From UBA9676 sp963730065 (GTDB lineage: Bacteria; Actinomycetota; Actinomycetes; Streptosporangiales; Streptosporangiaceae), in assembly GCA_963730065.1 (NCBI GenBank), contig CAVSQL010000020.1, positions 186,001 to 250,000 of the forward strand: a stretch of 64,000 nt of DNA. Reading direction: 5' to 3'. Of this stretch, positions 34,952-44,727 are shown one piece after another. Within the stretch, counting starts at the first letter, position 1; every line of letters starts with the position of its first letter. The notes beneath the pieces were generated by a model. That model did not search any database. It saw only the letters and a program-made list of their open reading frames with translations, and was not told the DNA's origin. The position numbers were made by a program, and so were the translations under genes.

Positions 34952-37102
34952 GTGGCTCGACCAGGCCAGCGCCAGACGGGCGCTCGCCGTAGCGCCCCCC
35001 GGAAGCAGCGACGCGTCCACCACCGCGGCGATGTCGTCCCGGTGCTCGCCCGAACCGTCCGTGAGGTCGAGGCGGCTGCCCGGCGCGGCCGCGTGACGCC
35101 TGCCGTGCGCACGAAGTTCCAGGCCGTCGCCCTGCTGCTGCGGGACGAGCGTGCCCGCGTCCGGGCGGCGGCCGGAAGCGACAGTCATCGGGCCGAGCAG
35201 CTCAAGCGCCTGGACGGCGTCGCGGCCATCCTCGCGACGACCGCCGTCCAGGACGCTGGGCTCCTGGCGCTGCTCGCCGAGGGCTCCGGCGTCTCCGAGG
35301 CGGCCCGGTCGCTCAAGCGGGAGATGCTGCGGGACCTCGGGATCGAGCCGGTGCCCGAGGAGATCGCGCCTACGGAGACCGCTACAGCTTCCGCCGGCTC
35401 GGAGCGGCGAGTCGTGCCGCAGCCGGTGATCTCCCGGCAACTGGCGAACCCCTTTCTCGCCCCCGACTTCTCCGCCGTTCCGCAGCTCACCTCCCGTCCG
35501 CGCCGCCTGACCGGCTGGGAGCTGCTCGGCCCGCTGCTGAGTTCCTTCGAACGTGCCGGCGGGGGAACCCCGGCGTGCATGGCGCTCCCGGCGCCGACGG
35601 CACGGTTCACCCCGGCGGGCCTGGAGCTGATGCCGCACCAGGGGCAGCTGGTCGCCGCGGCCGCTGCCGGTCACCGGACGTTCCTGCTCGCTGATGAGCC
35701 GGGTCTGGGCAAGACGGCCGAGGCGCTGCTCGCCGCGGAAGCAGCGAACGCCTACCCGCTGCTCGTCGTCGTGCCGAACGTCGTCAAGACCAACTGGGCC
35801 CGTGAGGCGGCCCGCTGGGCTCCCCGCCGCCCGGCCACGGTGGTGCGGGGCGACGGCGAGGCTGTCGACGGCTTCGCCGATATCGTCGTGCTCAACTACG
35901 AGGTTCTCGACCGTCACATGGGCTGGCTCGGCGACTTCGGCTTCCGCGGCATGGTCGTGGACGAGGCCCACTTCATCAAGAACAAGACCTCGCAGCGCTC
36001 GCAGCACGTCCTCGCGCTCTCCGACCGCATCCGGTCCCGTACGGCGCGGCCCCTGCTGATGGCGCTGACCGGCACCCCGCTGATCAACGACATCGAGGAC
36101 TTCCGGGCAATCTGGCAGTTCCTCGGCTGGATCGACGACAGCAAGCCCCTCGACGAGCTAATGGACGCGCTTGAGGACACCGGCCTGACGCCCGCCGACC
36201 GAAGCTTCTACACCGCGGCGCGCCAGTGCGTGATCGACCTCGGCATCGTGCGTCGGCGCAAGCTCGACGTGGCCGCCGACATCCCCGCCCGCCGTATCGC
36301 TGACCTCCCCGTTGAGCTGGACGAACGGGCCGGCCGGTCGATCCGGGCGGCAGAACGGGACCTCGCTGGCCGGATGGTGGCGCGGTACAAGACCGCGTTC
36401 GCGAACCGATCCTCCGACGTCGGCGTCGAGAGCATCGACCATGACCTGGTCCGCCGGGTGGCCCGGTCGGAGCTGAAGGAGGCGACGACCGCGCAGTCCG
36501 GCGAAAACGTGTTCACCATGATGCGGCGCATCGGCCAGGCGAAGGCCGAACTGGCCGCGGACTACGCGGCTCAGCTGGCCCGCAGCGCCGGCAAGGTCGT
36601 CTTCTTCGCCAAGCACGTTAACGTGATGGACGCCGCCGAAGAGCTCTTCGCCCGGCAGGGAGTGCGCTTCTCGTCGATCCGTGGCGGCCAGACGCCCACA
36701 GCGCGGCAGGCGAACGTCGAAGCCTTCGTGAACGACCCGGACGTCGCGGTCGCGGTGTGCTCGCTGACCGCGGCTGGCGTGGGCCTGAATCTGCAGGTCG
36801 CCTCGAACATCGTGCTGGCCGAGATGTCCTGGACCGACGCGGAGCAGACCCAGGCCATCGACCGCAGCCACCGCATCGGGCAGGCCGAACCGGTGACCGC
36901 GTGGCGCATCATCGCCGCGCAGACCATCGACGCCCGGATCGCCGGGCTGATCGACAGCAAGGCGGGGCTTGCCGCCCGGGCACTAGACGGGTCGGACCAG
37001 GAAATCTCCCCCTCGGCCGACGTGCAGCTCGAGGCGCTGGCCGCATTGCTGACCGATGCGCTGCGGGCGTCTTTCGGGCATGGCGACGCCCTGGGTTCCT
37101 GA
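34952..37102 (+). CDS. SNF2-family DNA-dependent ATPase/helicase-like protein
   Basis: A 716-aa protein. The first 225 residues form a helical region of unknown role (AARRGRVTPAVRTKFQAVAL). The SNF2 core follows: motif I LADEPGLGKTAEALLA (about residues 247-260), Ia LLVVVPNVVKTNW, II VVDEAHFIKN, III LMALTGTPLIND, then the C-terminal lobe with KVVFFAKHVNVM, V LTAAGVGLNLQVA and VI QAIDRSHRIGQ. It resembles SMARCAL1/RapA-like translocases that remodel DNA-protein complexes or anneal strands. No nuclease or methylase is adjacent, so it does not look like a DISARM or BREX part. The GTG at 34952 has AGAGGAG seven bases upstream. Confidence 0.9.
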   Translation: MARPGQRQTGARRSAPRKQRRVHHRGDVVPVLARTVREVEAAARRGRVTPAVRTKFQAVALLLRDERARVRAAAGSDSHRAEQLKRLDGVAAILATTAVQDAGLLALLAEGSGVSEAARSLKREMLRDLGIEPVPEEIAPTETATASAGSERRVVPQPVISRQLANPFLAPDFSAVPQLTSRPRRLTGWELLGPLLSSFERAGGGTPACMALPAPTARFTPAGLELMPHQGQLVAAAAAGHRTFLLADEPGLGKTAEALLAAEAANAYPLLVVVPNVVKTNWAREAARWAPRRPATVVRGDGEAVDGFADIVVLNYEVLDRHMGWLGDFGFRGMVVDEAHFIKNKTSQRSQHVLALSDRIRSRTARPLLMALTGTPLINDIEDFRAIWQFLGWIDDSKPLDELMDALEDTGLTPADRSFYTAARQCVIDLGIVRRRKLDVAADIPARRIADLPVELDERAGRSIRAAERDLAGRMVARYKTAFANRSSDVGVESIDHDLVRRVARSELKEATTAQSGENVFTMMRRIGQAKAELAADYAAQLARSAGKVVFFAKHVNVMDAAEELFARQGVRFSSIRGGQTPTARQANVEAFVNDPDVAVAVCSLTAAGVGLNLQVASNIVLAEMSWTDAEQTQAIDRSHRIGQAEPVTAWRIIAAQTIDARIAGLIDSKAGLAARALDGSDQEISPSADVQLEALAALLTDALRASFGHGDALGS

Positions 37103-37266
37103 CCGTGAGGATTCCCAGGCGAGACTGTGCCCGAGGACCAAGGACCGGAGCACACCGCAAAAGCGGGAACGACCACCCTGTTGACACAGAGGGGAGCCAT
37201 GAGTGCGCGTCCTTGCCGCTCCGGGGCGGCGGCCCCGCCGTCCCGGATCGGCCCGTTCTGTGCAGC

Positions 37267-37608
37267 TTATCGAGTTGGTCGCGCAAGCCTCGTCGCCGCC
37301 CATAGCGGGTCGGTGTACTCACGAGTGGGCACGTTCTGTGACAAGCTCGCCGTCGCCAGCAGCTGGTGCGCGATGCGCGACGCGGCCGTCCCCCCAGACC
37401 CGGGCGTCAGTTCCACCACGCGCCCACTGCCGGGCGCGCTGACCAGCAGGTCGCCCTCAGGGGTCCAGGCTTCCATACGGGCGCCAGGGACCCGCGCCCA
37501 TACCCGCGCCGTCCACCCGTCCGGCACCTTCAGCCGCCGCGGCGTAGAGAACGCCCCGCCGCCCTCACCAGGCGGGACAACCAGATCAACCCACGACTGA
37601 GCCGCCAC
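37267..37608 (-). pseudogene. Remnant of a PQQ-type sugar dehydrogenase / beta-propeller lipoprotein
   Basis: The frame contains KVPDGWTARVWARVPGARME followed by AWTPEGDLLVSAPGSGRVVELTPG, which resembles the first propeller blade of glucose/sorbosone dehydrogenase-like proteins. Upstream in frame, the translation reads SAACGG and an Ala/Pro-rich stretch like a lipoprotein N-terminus, but a stop codon precedes it and no start is available. Downstream the homology ends after one blade. It is a short fragment, broken at both ends. Confidence 0.5.
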
Positions 37609-38307
37609 CGCAGGGGCGGCCGCCGTGGCCGACGTGGCCGGGACAGCCGCCGGGCGCGCCGGCCCCCCGCAAGCCGCGGATCGTCACCGTCTTCCGGCGC
37701 CCACGCCCCGGGGCCGCATCGACTTCGATGATCTGCAGGGCGAGCGGAACTACTCCGCCCAGCGCGCTTACAGCCAGTCGAAGCTGGCCAACGTGATGTG
37801 AATCGCCGGCGAGTCCGGAGACCCATCCCGCCGCAGCGGCGCCAGAGTGTGCCCATTGCCACGAGGATCGTCTTGTCGTACCTGACACTTTGGGCACAAC
37901 GATCACGCTCAGGTTCCTGGAGGGGCCCGCTCGCTTGGCGCCAGCGGACTACAGCCAGCGGGACAGGTGCTGTCACCTATATGGGCCCGGCCGTCGTGAC
38001 GTGCCTCGAGATCCGCTGGCCACCGGGTTCTGGTACAGCGGACCGGCTCCCCGTCGTTACAGCCAGCCGAGGGCCGGGCGGCCGGCTGCTACCGAATGTG
38101 AGCGCGGCCGGGGTCTCTCAGCGCGCGCAGGCAAGTTGCCGATTCGGCTCGTGTCCATGATGACTGCTGATCAGCCGGTTCTTGGCGCTCAGATGCGCTG
38201 GTTCTGGGCGTGCGGGGACGCTGCAGGCGTGTGTGGCCGGGGTCGGCCGGCGCCGCGGCGGGTGCGGGCCATGTACCGGGGGTCTGGCCGGAAGGTATAA
38301 ATACCTG
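37609..38307. other. Intergenic with repeat R2
   Basis: No gene recognised. Most of it is the ~300-bp repeat R2 (37840-38130); the remainder is the leader of the cyclase gene. Confidence 0.45.
37840..38130 (+). repeat. ~300-bp direct repeat R2
   Basis: Second copy of the sequence at 2617-2922, same orientation, 35 kb apart, differing by scattered substitutions and short indels. It lies about 180 bp upstream of the cyclase/ATPase gene. No ORF or terminal repeat was found. Confidence 0.8.
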
Positions 38308-41300
38308 GTGGATAGGTGTGCGCGGTGCGGCGCATCGTTGGGGGAGGGCCACCGGTTCTGCCGGAACTGTGGGGCGCCGGTGGGGGGTTGCCCGTCGTGC
38401 GGTGAGCCAGTCATTGCTGGCAGCCGGTTTTGCCATGCGTGTGGGCACCCGCTGGCGGGGGGCGGGCCAGCATCACCGGTGGGGACGGCAGCGCCGCCGG
38501 CGGGGCAGGAGCCGGTGGCGGAGCGGCGGATGTGTTCGGTCCTGTTCTGCGACCTGGTGGGGTTCACACCGCTGTCGGAGTCACGCGACCCGGAGGCCGT
38601 CCGGGAGCTGCTGTCTCGGTATTTCGACGTCGCCCGGACGGTGATCGGCCGGTACGGCGGGGTCGTGGAGAAATTCATCGGGGACGCGGTGATGGCGGTG
38701 TGGGGAACGCCGGTGGCCACGGAGGGAGACGCGGAGCGGACGGTGCGGGCCGCCCTGGAGCTGGTGGCCGCGGTGGCGGCGCTGGGAGCGGAGGCGGGCG
38801 TCCCGGCGCTGGCGGCGCGGGCGGGGGTGGTCACCGGGGAGGTGGCGGTCACGCTGGGCGCCACCTACGAGGGGATGGTCGCCGGGGATGCAGTGAACAC
38901 CGCCGCCCGGGTCCAGGCGGCGGCCCGGCCAGGGTCGGTGCTCGTGGATGGGGCGACACGGCGGCTCGCTGAAGGAGGGGTCGGGTTCGCCGATGCGGGG
39001 GGGCATGCGCTGAAGGGCAAGGCCGGGCCGCAGCAGTTGTGGCGGGCGACCCGGGTGCTCGCCGGGGTGGGCGGGTCGCAGCGGGTGGATGGGCTGGAGG
39101 CGCCGCTGACCGGCCGGGACGCAGAGCTGCGCACGGTTAAGGAGCTGTTTCATGCCGCGGCCGCGCGCCGGGTACCGCGGATGGTGCTGGTCTCGGGGCC
39201 GGCCGGGGTGGGCAAGTCACGGCTGGGATGGGAGTTCGAGAAGTACACCGATGGCCTGGCGGAAAGGCTCTGGTGGCACCGGGGCCGGTGCCTATCCTAC
39301 GGGGACGGGGTGGCGTTTTGGGCGCTGGCCGAGATGGTGCGCCAGCGGCTGGGCATCGCCGAGGAAGACCCGGCCGGTGCGGCGGCGGGCAAGCTGGCAG
39401 ACGGCTTGGCCGAGTTCGTCCCCGGCCCAGAGGAGCGGGCGTACGTGGGGGCGCGGCTGGGCCGGCTGCTGGGGGTCGCCCTGGACGGGGATGACGGGGC
39501 ACCGCTGGGCCGGGAGGAGCTGTTCGCCGGCTGGCGGCTGTTCTTCGAGCGGCTCGCGGCGGCGCGCCCCGTGGTGCTGGTGGTGGAAGATGCCCAGTAC
39601 GCCGACACCGGCCTGCTGGACTTCCTGGACCATCTCATCGACTGGGCCCCGGACATGCCTTTTTACGTCCTGGTGTTCGCGCGTCCCGAACTTAGCCAGG
39701 CCCGGCCCGGGTTCGGCACCGGCCGCAACCGCACCGCGCTGACCCTCGACCCGCTTGATCCCGCCTCGATGGACCAGCTCGTGCTCGCCCTCGTGCCCGG
39801 CATGCCGCCCTCGGCCCGCTCCGCGGTCACCGCCCAAGCACAGGGCATCCCGCTGTTCGCGGTGGAGACGGTGCGAGCCCTGATCGACCGGGACATCGTC
39901 CAGCCCATCGAAGGGGTCTACCAGCTGGTCGGCGACGTCGGGGACCTGGTGGTCCCCGACAGCCTGCACGCGCTGCTTGCCGCCCGGCTCGACGCCCTCG
40001 ACCCGGGCATGCGGCGGCTGGTCGCCGACGCCGCCGTGCTGGGCACCACCTTCCCCGCCGACGCGCTGATCGCCGTCTCCGGCCAGGACGAGGCCGTGGT
40101 GCGGGCCGCCCTGGGTGAGCTGGTGCGCCGGGAGGTGTTCACCGTGTCCGCCGACCCGCTGTCGCGCGAGCGGGGCAGCTACGGCTTCGCCCAGAACATG
40201 CTGCGCCAAGTCGCCTACGGCACCCTGTCGCGCCGTGACCGCAAGTCTCGCCACCTGACGGTGGCCGCGCACCTGCGCACCGCCTTTGCGGGCGACGGGG
40301 AAGAAGTAGCCGAGGTCATCGCCCGCCACTACCTTGACGCCCTGGACGCCGTGCCCGAAGATGCCGACGCGGAAGAGATTCGCGGGCTGGCGGTCGGCGC
40401 GCTGATCCACGCCGCCGAGCGCGCCGAGCGCACCGGCGCCCCCGCCCAGGCCGCCGCCAGCTACGCCACCGCCGCCGAGCTCACCCAGTCCCGCACCACC
40501 AGCGCAGAAGAGAGGGCGGAGGGGTCGCCGGATGCCTGCGAGTTGTGGGAGCGTGCCGCCAGGGCCGCGCTCACCCATTCGGACTGGCCTGCCACGGTCG
40601 AGCACGCCGGCCGGGCAAGCGACTGCTACCGTCGGGCCGGCGATGCGCGGGCGGCAGCGCGCGCTCAAACGATCGCCGGGGATGCACTGTTTTTCTGGGG
40701 CCGGTACACCCAGGCGCGCAAGCTACTCACTGCCGCGCTGGACGTGCTACGGTCCGGCCCGGACGCAGACACCGTGCGCACCCTGGACCGACTCGCGGGG
40801 CTGGAGGTGTTCACCGGCTCACCCAAGGCGGACCGGCTTACCACCGAAGCCCTCACCCTCGGCCAGGCGCTCGGAACCGGCCCGGGCCAGCTCGCCGAAG
40901 TATTCCTTTCCCGCGGTCTATACCTTGATTCCGTCGGGCGAGGCCCCGAAGCGCTTGGCTACCTCCGCGAGGCCGCGCGGCTAGCCGAGCAGGCCGGTGA
41001 CCACGCGGTCCTAGCAAACGTACTCGTCAATCTGTCGGCAACGCTTGTGCCCACCGACCCTGCGGGTGCCAGCGAGACTGCCCGCAGCGCCGCTGCGCAT
41101 GCGCGACGGGTCGGCGACCGGGACAGCCTTGCCTACGCGATCGGCAACCTGACCGAAGCGCTGGTGATCCTCGGTGACTGGGACGCTGCCGAGGGCGAAC
41201 TCACCCACGCCGCGGACAGCGACGGCCTCGCCGGCTACGAGTACCTCACCCGCTACCGGGCCTGGCTCGCGGCGCTGCGCGGCGACAGCAAGACCGCCGA

Positions 41301-41877
41301 GACCATGCTGGCGGCCCTGCCAGACCTGCGGGCCAGCGAAAACCCCCAGGACAAGGCCGCTAACAGCAACGTGGAAGCCTTCACTGCCGCCGCCCGCCAC
41401 CATCCCAAAGACGCGTTGCGGCACGCCCGCGCCAGCCTCGCACACGCCGGCGCCCTCGGCCCCAGTTTCCACCGGTGGGCGTGGCCGCTGGCCGCCCGCG
41501 CCGCCCACGACCTGCACGACACCGCCACCACCGGCGAACTGCTCGCCCTGCTCGACGGCTACCAGCCCGGGCATCTGCCCCCGATGCTGCGGGCCGAGCG
41601 TGATCTGGTCCGCGCCCGCCTGGCCGCCTATGACGGCGACCCGGCCGCAGCGGAAAAATTCGACGCCGCGGTCAGCGGCCTGCGGGAGAACAGCACCCCC
41701 TACCACCTCGCCCACGGCCTCCTCGACCATGCCGAGTTCCTCCCCCGCCGAGGCGACACCGATGCCGCTGAGGCGGCCATTGCCGAAGCCCGCGACATCG
41801 CCGGGCGCCTGCGCTGCCAGCCTCTGCTGGACCGTGCCGCGACCATCACGCCCGCAAGATCCCCGGTACAGGCCTAG
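38308..41877 (+). CDS. Zinc-ribbon / class III nucleotide cyclase / AAA ATPase regulator
   Basis: A 1189-aa signalling protein. Residues 4-45 form a double zinc ribbon (CARCG, CRNCG, CPSCG, CHACG). A class III cyclase domain covers about 65-240: FCDLVGFTPLSE (metal Asp), IGDAVMAVWG (second metal Asp) and GDAVNTAARVQAAARPG (transition-state region). An AAA/STAND-like ATPase follows with Walker A GPAGVGKSR near residue 300 and Walker B VVLVVEDAQ. The C-terminal half is helical TPR-like repeats. This architecture is common in actinobacteria and mycobacteria as large cyclase-ATPase-TPR regulators. It should be cytoplasmic. The GTG at 38308 gives VDRCARC and is chosen because the zinc ribbon starts there. 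The effector and ligand are unknown. Confidence 0.9.
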   Translation: MDRCARCGASLGEGHRFCRNCGAPVGGCPSCGEPVIAGSRFCHACGHPLAGGGPASPVGTAAPPAGQEPVAERRMCSVLFCDLVGFTPLSESRDPEAVRELLSRYFDVARTVIGRYGGVVEKFIGDAVMAVWGTPVATEGDAERTVRAALELVAAVAALGAEAGVPALAARAGVVTGEVAVTLGATYEGMVAGDAVNTAARVQAAARPGSVLVDGATRRLAEGGVGFADAGGHALKGKAGPQQLWRATRVLAGVGGSQRVDGLEAPLTGRDAELRTVKELFHAAAARRVPRMVLVSGPAGVGKSRLGWEFEKYTDGLAERLWWHRGRCLSYGDGVAFWALAEMVRQRLGIAEEDPAGAAAGKLADGLAEFVPGPEERAYVGARLGRLLGVALDGDDGAPLGREELFAGWRLFFERLAAARPVVLVVEDAQYADTGLLDFLDHLIDWAPDMPFYVLVFARPELSQARPGFGTGRNRTALTLDPLDPASMDQLVLALVPGMPPSARSAVTAQAQGIPLFAVETVRALIDRDIVQPIEGVYQLVGDVGDLVVPDSLHALLAARLDALDPGMRRLVADAAVLGTTFPADALIAVSGQDEAVVRAALGELVRREVFTVSADPLSRERGSYGFAQNMLRQVAYGTLSRRDRKSRHLTVAAHLRTAFAGDGEEVAEVIARHYLDALDAVPEDADAEEIRGLAVGALIHAAERAERTGAPAQAAASYATAAELTQSRTTSAEERAEGSPDACELWERAARAALTHSDWPATVEHAGRASDCYRRAGDARAAARAQTIAGDALFFWGRYTQARKLLTAALDVLRSGPDADTVRTLDRLAGLEVFTGSPKADRLTTEALTLGQALGTGPGQLAEVFLSRGLYLDSVGRGPEALGYLREAARLAEQAGDHAVLANVLVNLSATLVPTDPAGASETARSAAAHARRVGDRDSLAYAIGNLTEALVILGDWDAAEGELTHAADSDGLAGYEYLTRYRAWLAALRGDSKTAETMLAALPDLRASENPQDKAANSNVEAFTAAARHHPKDALRHARASLAHAGALGPSFHRWAWPLAARAAHDLHDTATTGELLALLDGYQPGHLPPMLRAERDLVRARLAAYDGDPAAAEKFDAAVSGLRENSTPYHLAHGLLDHAEFLPRRGDTDAAEAAIAEARDIAGRLRCQPLLDRAATITPARSPVQA

Positions 41878-42141
41878 ATTCGGCAACGGTCCGGGACAAT
41901 CCTCAGCCGCGGCCAAGCGCATCCCGGCCCGCGCCCTGATCGCAGTCGGCTGGCACACCAAATGTCGTTCGGGCGCGAGACGGGCGGCCCCGCAGGATCC
42001 GTCACAGTAAGTGATGGAGGTTGCCCCGGGGAGAACGTGCGCCGGGCCGCCGTTCTGTATGGCCACGGGTGGTCGGTACTGCCCGGCTACCCGCCCGGAA
42101 TCGGCAGGGCGGCCTGGCTGCTGTCAAGGTCGTTTCGCTAG

Positions 42142-42330
42142 TTGGGCCGTGCTCGCGGGCCGCTTTACTTGCTGGGCCACCTGGTCACCTGGAATATCGA
42201 CTGGTATCAGTGGCCCGTGGCCTGGTCTGTGTCGTGGCCGGTCGCCTGGTTCGGCCTGGGCCTGATCATCTTCGCCCGCATCATGCGGATCAGTGCCGCC
42301 ATGCGCGCCGATCTTGAGGGGACGGTGTAG
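42142..42330 (+). pseudogene. C-terminal remnant of a DUF2975-type membrane protein
   Basis: It carries one or two membrane segments (WSVSWPVAWFGLGLIIFARI) ending RISAAMRADLEGTV, which matches the usual C-terminal pattern of DUF2975 proteins (helix followed by LxxDxEGTV). These genes normally precede a small XRE regulator, exactly as here. The N-terminal three-quarters are missing. It might be expressed from a TTG at 42142, but it looks like a truncated partner. Confidence 0.5.
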
Positions 42331-42602
42331 TGCCGCCCACGCCCCCCGATGGCGACGGCCACGCCATTGTCATCCACCTCGACAAGCTGCTGGCGGACCG
42401 GGGCATGACCTTGACCGAGCTTTCCGAGCGGGTGGGCATCAGCGTGGTCAACTTGTCCATCCTGAAGAACGGCCACGCCCGGGCGATCCGGTTCAGCACC
42501 CTGACGCGGCTCTGCCAGGCGCTCGACTGCCAGCCCGGCGACCTGCTCGGCCATGACAGCGCAGGCAGCCAGGCCGGACCCCAACCGCACTCACTCATGT
42601 AG
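42330..42602 (+). CDS. XRE/Cro-type HTH regulator
   Basis: A 90-aa protein with the helix-turn-helix IHLDKLLADRGMTLTELSER and GISVVNLSILKNGHARAIRF followed by STLTRLCQALDCQPGDLLG, the YozG-like XRE subgroup. It overlaps the DUF2975-like remnant by one base, and the two normally form an operon in which the regulator controls the membrane protein. Start GTG at 42330. Intact although its partner is truncated. Confidence 0.88.
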   Translation: MPPTPPDGDGHAIVIHLDKLLADRGMTLTELSERVGISVVNLSILKNGHARAIRFSTLTRLCQALDCQPGDLLGHDSAGSQAGPQPHSLM

Positions 42603-42613
42603 AAGAGGTCATC

Positions 42614-43156
42614 ATGTACCAGCCCTACCCCTCCAGCGGCCAGCCGGCCGAGCCGCTGCGGCCTCCTGCTCCCGCGCCGGTGCTGACCGTGGTCAAGTTC
42701 ATGTACGCCGGCGCCGCCGTCAGCGGCGTCGAGCTGATCATCGGGCTGGCCCTTATCATCGTCAACATCAAGGCCGCCGCCCGCGGGCGATTCCTGGGCC
42801 ACAGCCTCACTGCGCCCCAGATGAGACCGCTCATCATCACGGTGTGGATAGTCTTCGGCCTAGTCGCGGTTGCCCTGTGGCTATGGATGGCGCGGGCGAA
42901 CGGCCAGGGCCGGAACTGGGCGCGCATCCTGTCCACGGTGCTGTTCGGCCTGCCGACGCTGGAGCTGCCCGGCGCCTTCACGCAGCCGGTGAGCCATGCC
43001 CGGTTCGGCGTAACGGTGCTGTACTACGGCGCCATCGCGCTGTTCGTCGTGGCGTGGCTGGTCGGCGCTGCTGCGGTGTGGCTGCTGTGGCGCCCGCCCT
43101 CCAGCGCGTTCTTTAAGCCGCAGGGCTTCCCGCAGCCCCTGCCGCGTCAGGTATGA
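42614..43156 (+). CDS. Four-helix membrane protein of unknown function
   Basis: A 180-aa protein with a Pro-rich N-terminal tail (SSGQPAEPLRPPAPAP) and four membrane helices: FMYAGAAVSGVELIIGLALI, PLIITVWIVFGLVAVALWLW, ILSTVLFGLPTLELPGAF, and YYGAIALFVVAWLVGAAAVW. The pattern is that of small actinobacterial integral membrane proteins near XRE genes. AGAAGAGG lies just upstream of the ATG. It starts 11 bases after the XRE stop, so it is in the same operon. Function unknown. Confidence 0.78.
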   Translation: MYQPYPSSGQPAEPLRPPAPAPVLTVVKFMYAGAAVSGVELIIGLALIIVNIKAAARGRFLGHSLTAPQMRPLIITVWIVFGLVAVALWLWMARANGQGRNWARILSTVLFGLPTLELPGAFTQPVSHARFGVTVLYYGAIALFVVAWLVGAAAVWLLWRPPSSAFFKPQGFPQPLPRQV

Positions 43157-43267
43157 GCCGTGTTGATCTGCGTGCCCGCGCGGGTGTGGGCCGGGCCGGC
43201 CGTGGCCTGGGCCAAAGCGGCATGCGGTGTCCGCGGCGCTCGGTGACGTGCGAGGCGAGAGGTCTGC

Positions 43268-44065
43268 TTACAGGGCGAAGCTCAAGGCGCCGATTAGGAT
43301 CATCGCCGCGCCCGCGGCCCGTCCGCCGGTCACTCCGAACGGCATGGTCTTTTCCAGCAGGACGAAGGCGGCGATCGCGGCGATCCACAGCAGGTTCATC
43401 ACGCCGCCGATGAACAGCAGTCCCATCAGGATCCAGCAGCAGCCCAGGCAGTAGGCGCCGAGCCGCACGCCCATGCGGAAGGCGCCCAGACGGCCGTTGC
43501 GCCAATGGCGGGACAGGAAATGCGCGGGGGCGCGGCAGTTCCGAAGGCAGGCGTTCTTGAGCGGGGTGAGCTGGTAGATCCCGGCGGCGATCAGCAGCGC
43601 GGCGCCGAGCCAGGCGCTGCGCGAGACCATCATCGGGGACAGCAGCGCGGCCTGATCGAGGCCCCACTGGGCGGCGGTGGCCACCAGGCTGAAGATCGCC
43701 CACATCGCGGCGTAGCCCGCGACGAGGACGAACGCCGGGGCCACGGGGCTGTGCTGCGCTGCGGCCTTGCGAGCGACCGCAGCATATAGCAGGGTCATCG
43801 GCACCGCGGTGGGGACCATCATGGCGACCATCATCACGGCCCACATCGCCAGCCGCAGGCCGAACTCGGCTGCCGTCCACGGCTGCGCCCCCGTCATGGC
43901 GTGCATCATCGGCGCCATCGAGCGGCCTGTCATGCCGGCCTGGCCTCTCATCATCAGGCGCGCTGCCACCACGATATAGGCCCAGGCTGCGGCTGTGATC
44001 ACGGCCAGGCCCCCGAGCACGGCCAGGCGGTCCCGGTGCCGCCGGGCCAGGGACGACAGCTTCAC
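43268..44065 (-). CDS. DUF2182 membrane protein
   Basis: A 265-aa predicted metal-binding membrane protein with seven or more helices. Met/His-rich segments are MMRGQAGMTGRSMAPMMHAM and AVMMVAMMVPTAVPMTLLYA, and GAYCLGCCWILMGLLFIGGV carries conserved cysteines. All are hallmarks of DUF2182. It follows the DUF1326 gene with a 29-bp gap on the same strand, a pairing seen in many bacteria. Met and Cys content suggests a link to copper or another soft metal; that is inference. Confidence 0.9.
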   Translation of the reverse strand: MKLSSLARRHRDRLAVLGGLAVITAAAWAYIVVAARLMMRGQAGMTGRSMAPMMHAMTGAQPWTAAEFGLRLAMWAVMMVAMMVPTAVPMTLLYAAVARKAAAQHSPVAPAFVLVAGYAAMWAIFSLVATAAQWGLDQAALLSPMMVSRSAWLGAALLIAAGIYQLTPLKNACLRNCRAPAHFLSRHWRNGRLGAFRMGVRLGAYCLGCCWILMGLLFIGGVMNLLWIAAIAAFVLLEKTMPFGVTGGRAAGAAMILIGALSFAL

Positions 44066-44094
44066 CCAGGAAACCGGGGTCGGTGGAGGCGCGG

Positions 44095-44727
44095 TCAGCG
44101 GATAACTCCGTCCTGGTTCAAGTGCAGAATGTTGAACTGGCCGTAGCTGTCTTTCAGATCAAGCTCGATGCCAGCCCGGACGGTCGAGCTCCCGTTGCCC
44201 ATCTCGGCGATGGTGTACTCAAACCCATTCGGCAGGTCGATCCGGGACCGCACCGGCTTGCCGCTGTGGCGGCTGATAATCGGCGTGCCGCGGGACTCGA
44301 CCAGCCCGTCAATCTTCAGGCTGGCCATCCTCTGGTCTATGTCAATGGACAGCTCGATCGGCGCGTACAAGGTGTCCAGCACCGTCGACATCGTGCTGTT
44401 GTAGACGAAGAAGTGCGTCGCCCCCGGCGTCGTCGACTCGCCGTGCAGGATCTTCCGCAAGCCTTCTCGCTGCGCCGGGGCCGCCCGCTGGTCGATGATG
44501 ACCTGCTGCGTGCCGTTGCCATCGGCGATCTCGCCGGGCCAGTACAGCAACAGCGCCCAACTCAGGCCATCGAGCCTGGTGTCGTTGAAGTGCCCTTCGT
44601 CGATGCGCCCGCACACCACCGCTTCGCAGTGCCCGTGGGTTGTCTTCGCCCCGAACTGACACGGGCAGCCCCAGGAACAATTGCAGTTCCCGTACTCCCT
44701 GCCCCAGATGGTCCATTGATCAGCCAC
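44095..44727 (-). CDS. DUF1326 protein
   Basis: A 210-aa protein. Near the N-terminus it has GNCNCSWGCPCQFGAKTTHG, the Cys-rich signature of DUF1326, with C in CNC and CPC. The rest is a beta-rich core (GEIADGNGTQQVIIDQRAAP; PIELSIDIDQRMASLKIDGL). It is soluble and precedes the DUF2182 membrane partner. The GTG at 44727 has GGGGGAG five bases upstream and is preferred over an ATG at 44778. Function is unknown; a metal-related role is inferred from the Cys motif and partner. Confidence 0.88.
   Translation of the reverse strand: MADQWTIWGREYGNCNCSWGCPCQFGAKTTHGHCEAVVCGRIDEGHFNDTRLDGLSWALLLYWPGEIADGNGTQQVIIDQRAAPAQREGLRKILHGESTTPGATHFFVYNSTMSTVLDTLYAPIELSIDIDQRMASLKIDGLVESRGTPIISRHSGKPVRSRIDLPNGFEYTIAEMGNGSSTVRAGIELDLKDSYGQFNILHLNQDGVIR

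Noticed and set aside
34907..37102. SNF2-type helicase as part of a DISARM or BREX system
   Set aside because: No methyltransferase, DUF1998, PglX/PglZ-like or nuclease gene lies nearby.
39292..40668. 458-codon minus-strand frame within the cyclase/ATPase gene
   Set aside because: Antisense shadow caused by high GC at third positions.
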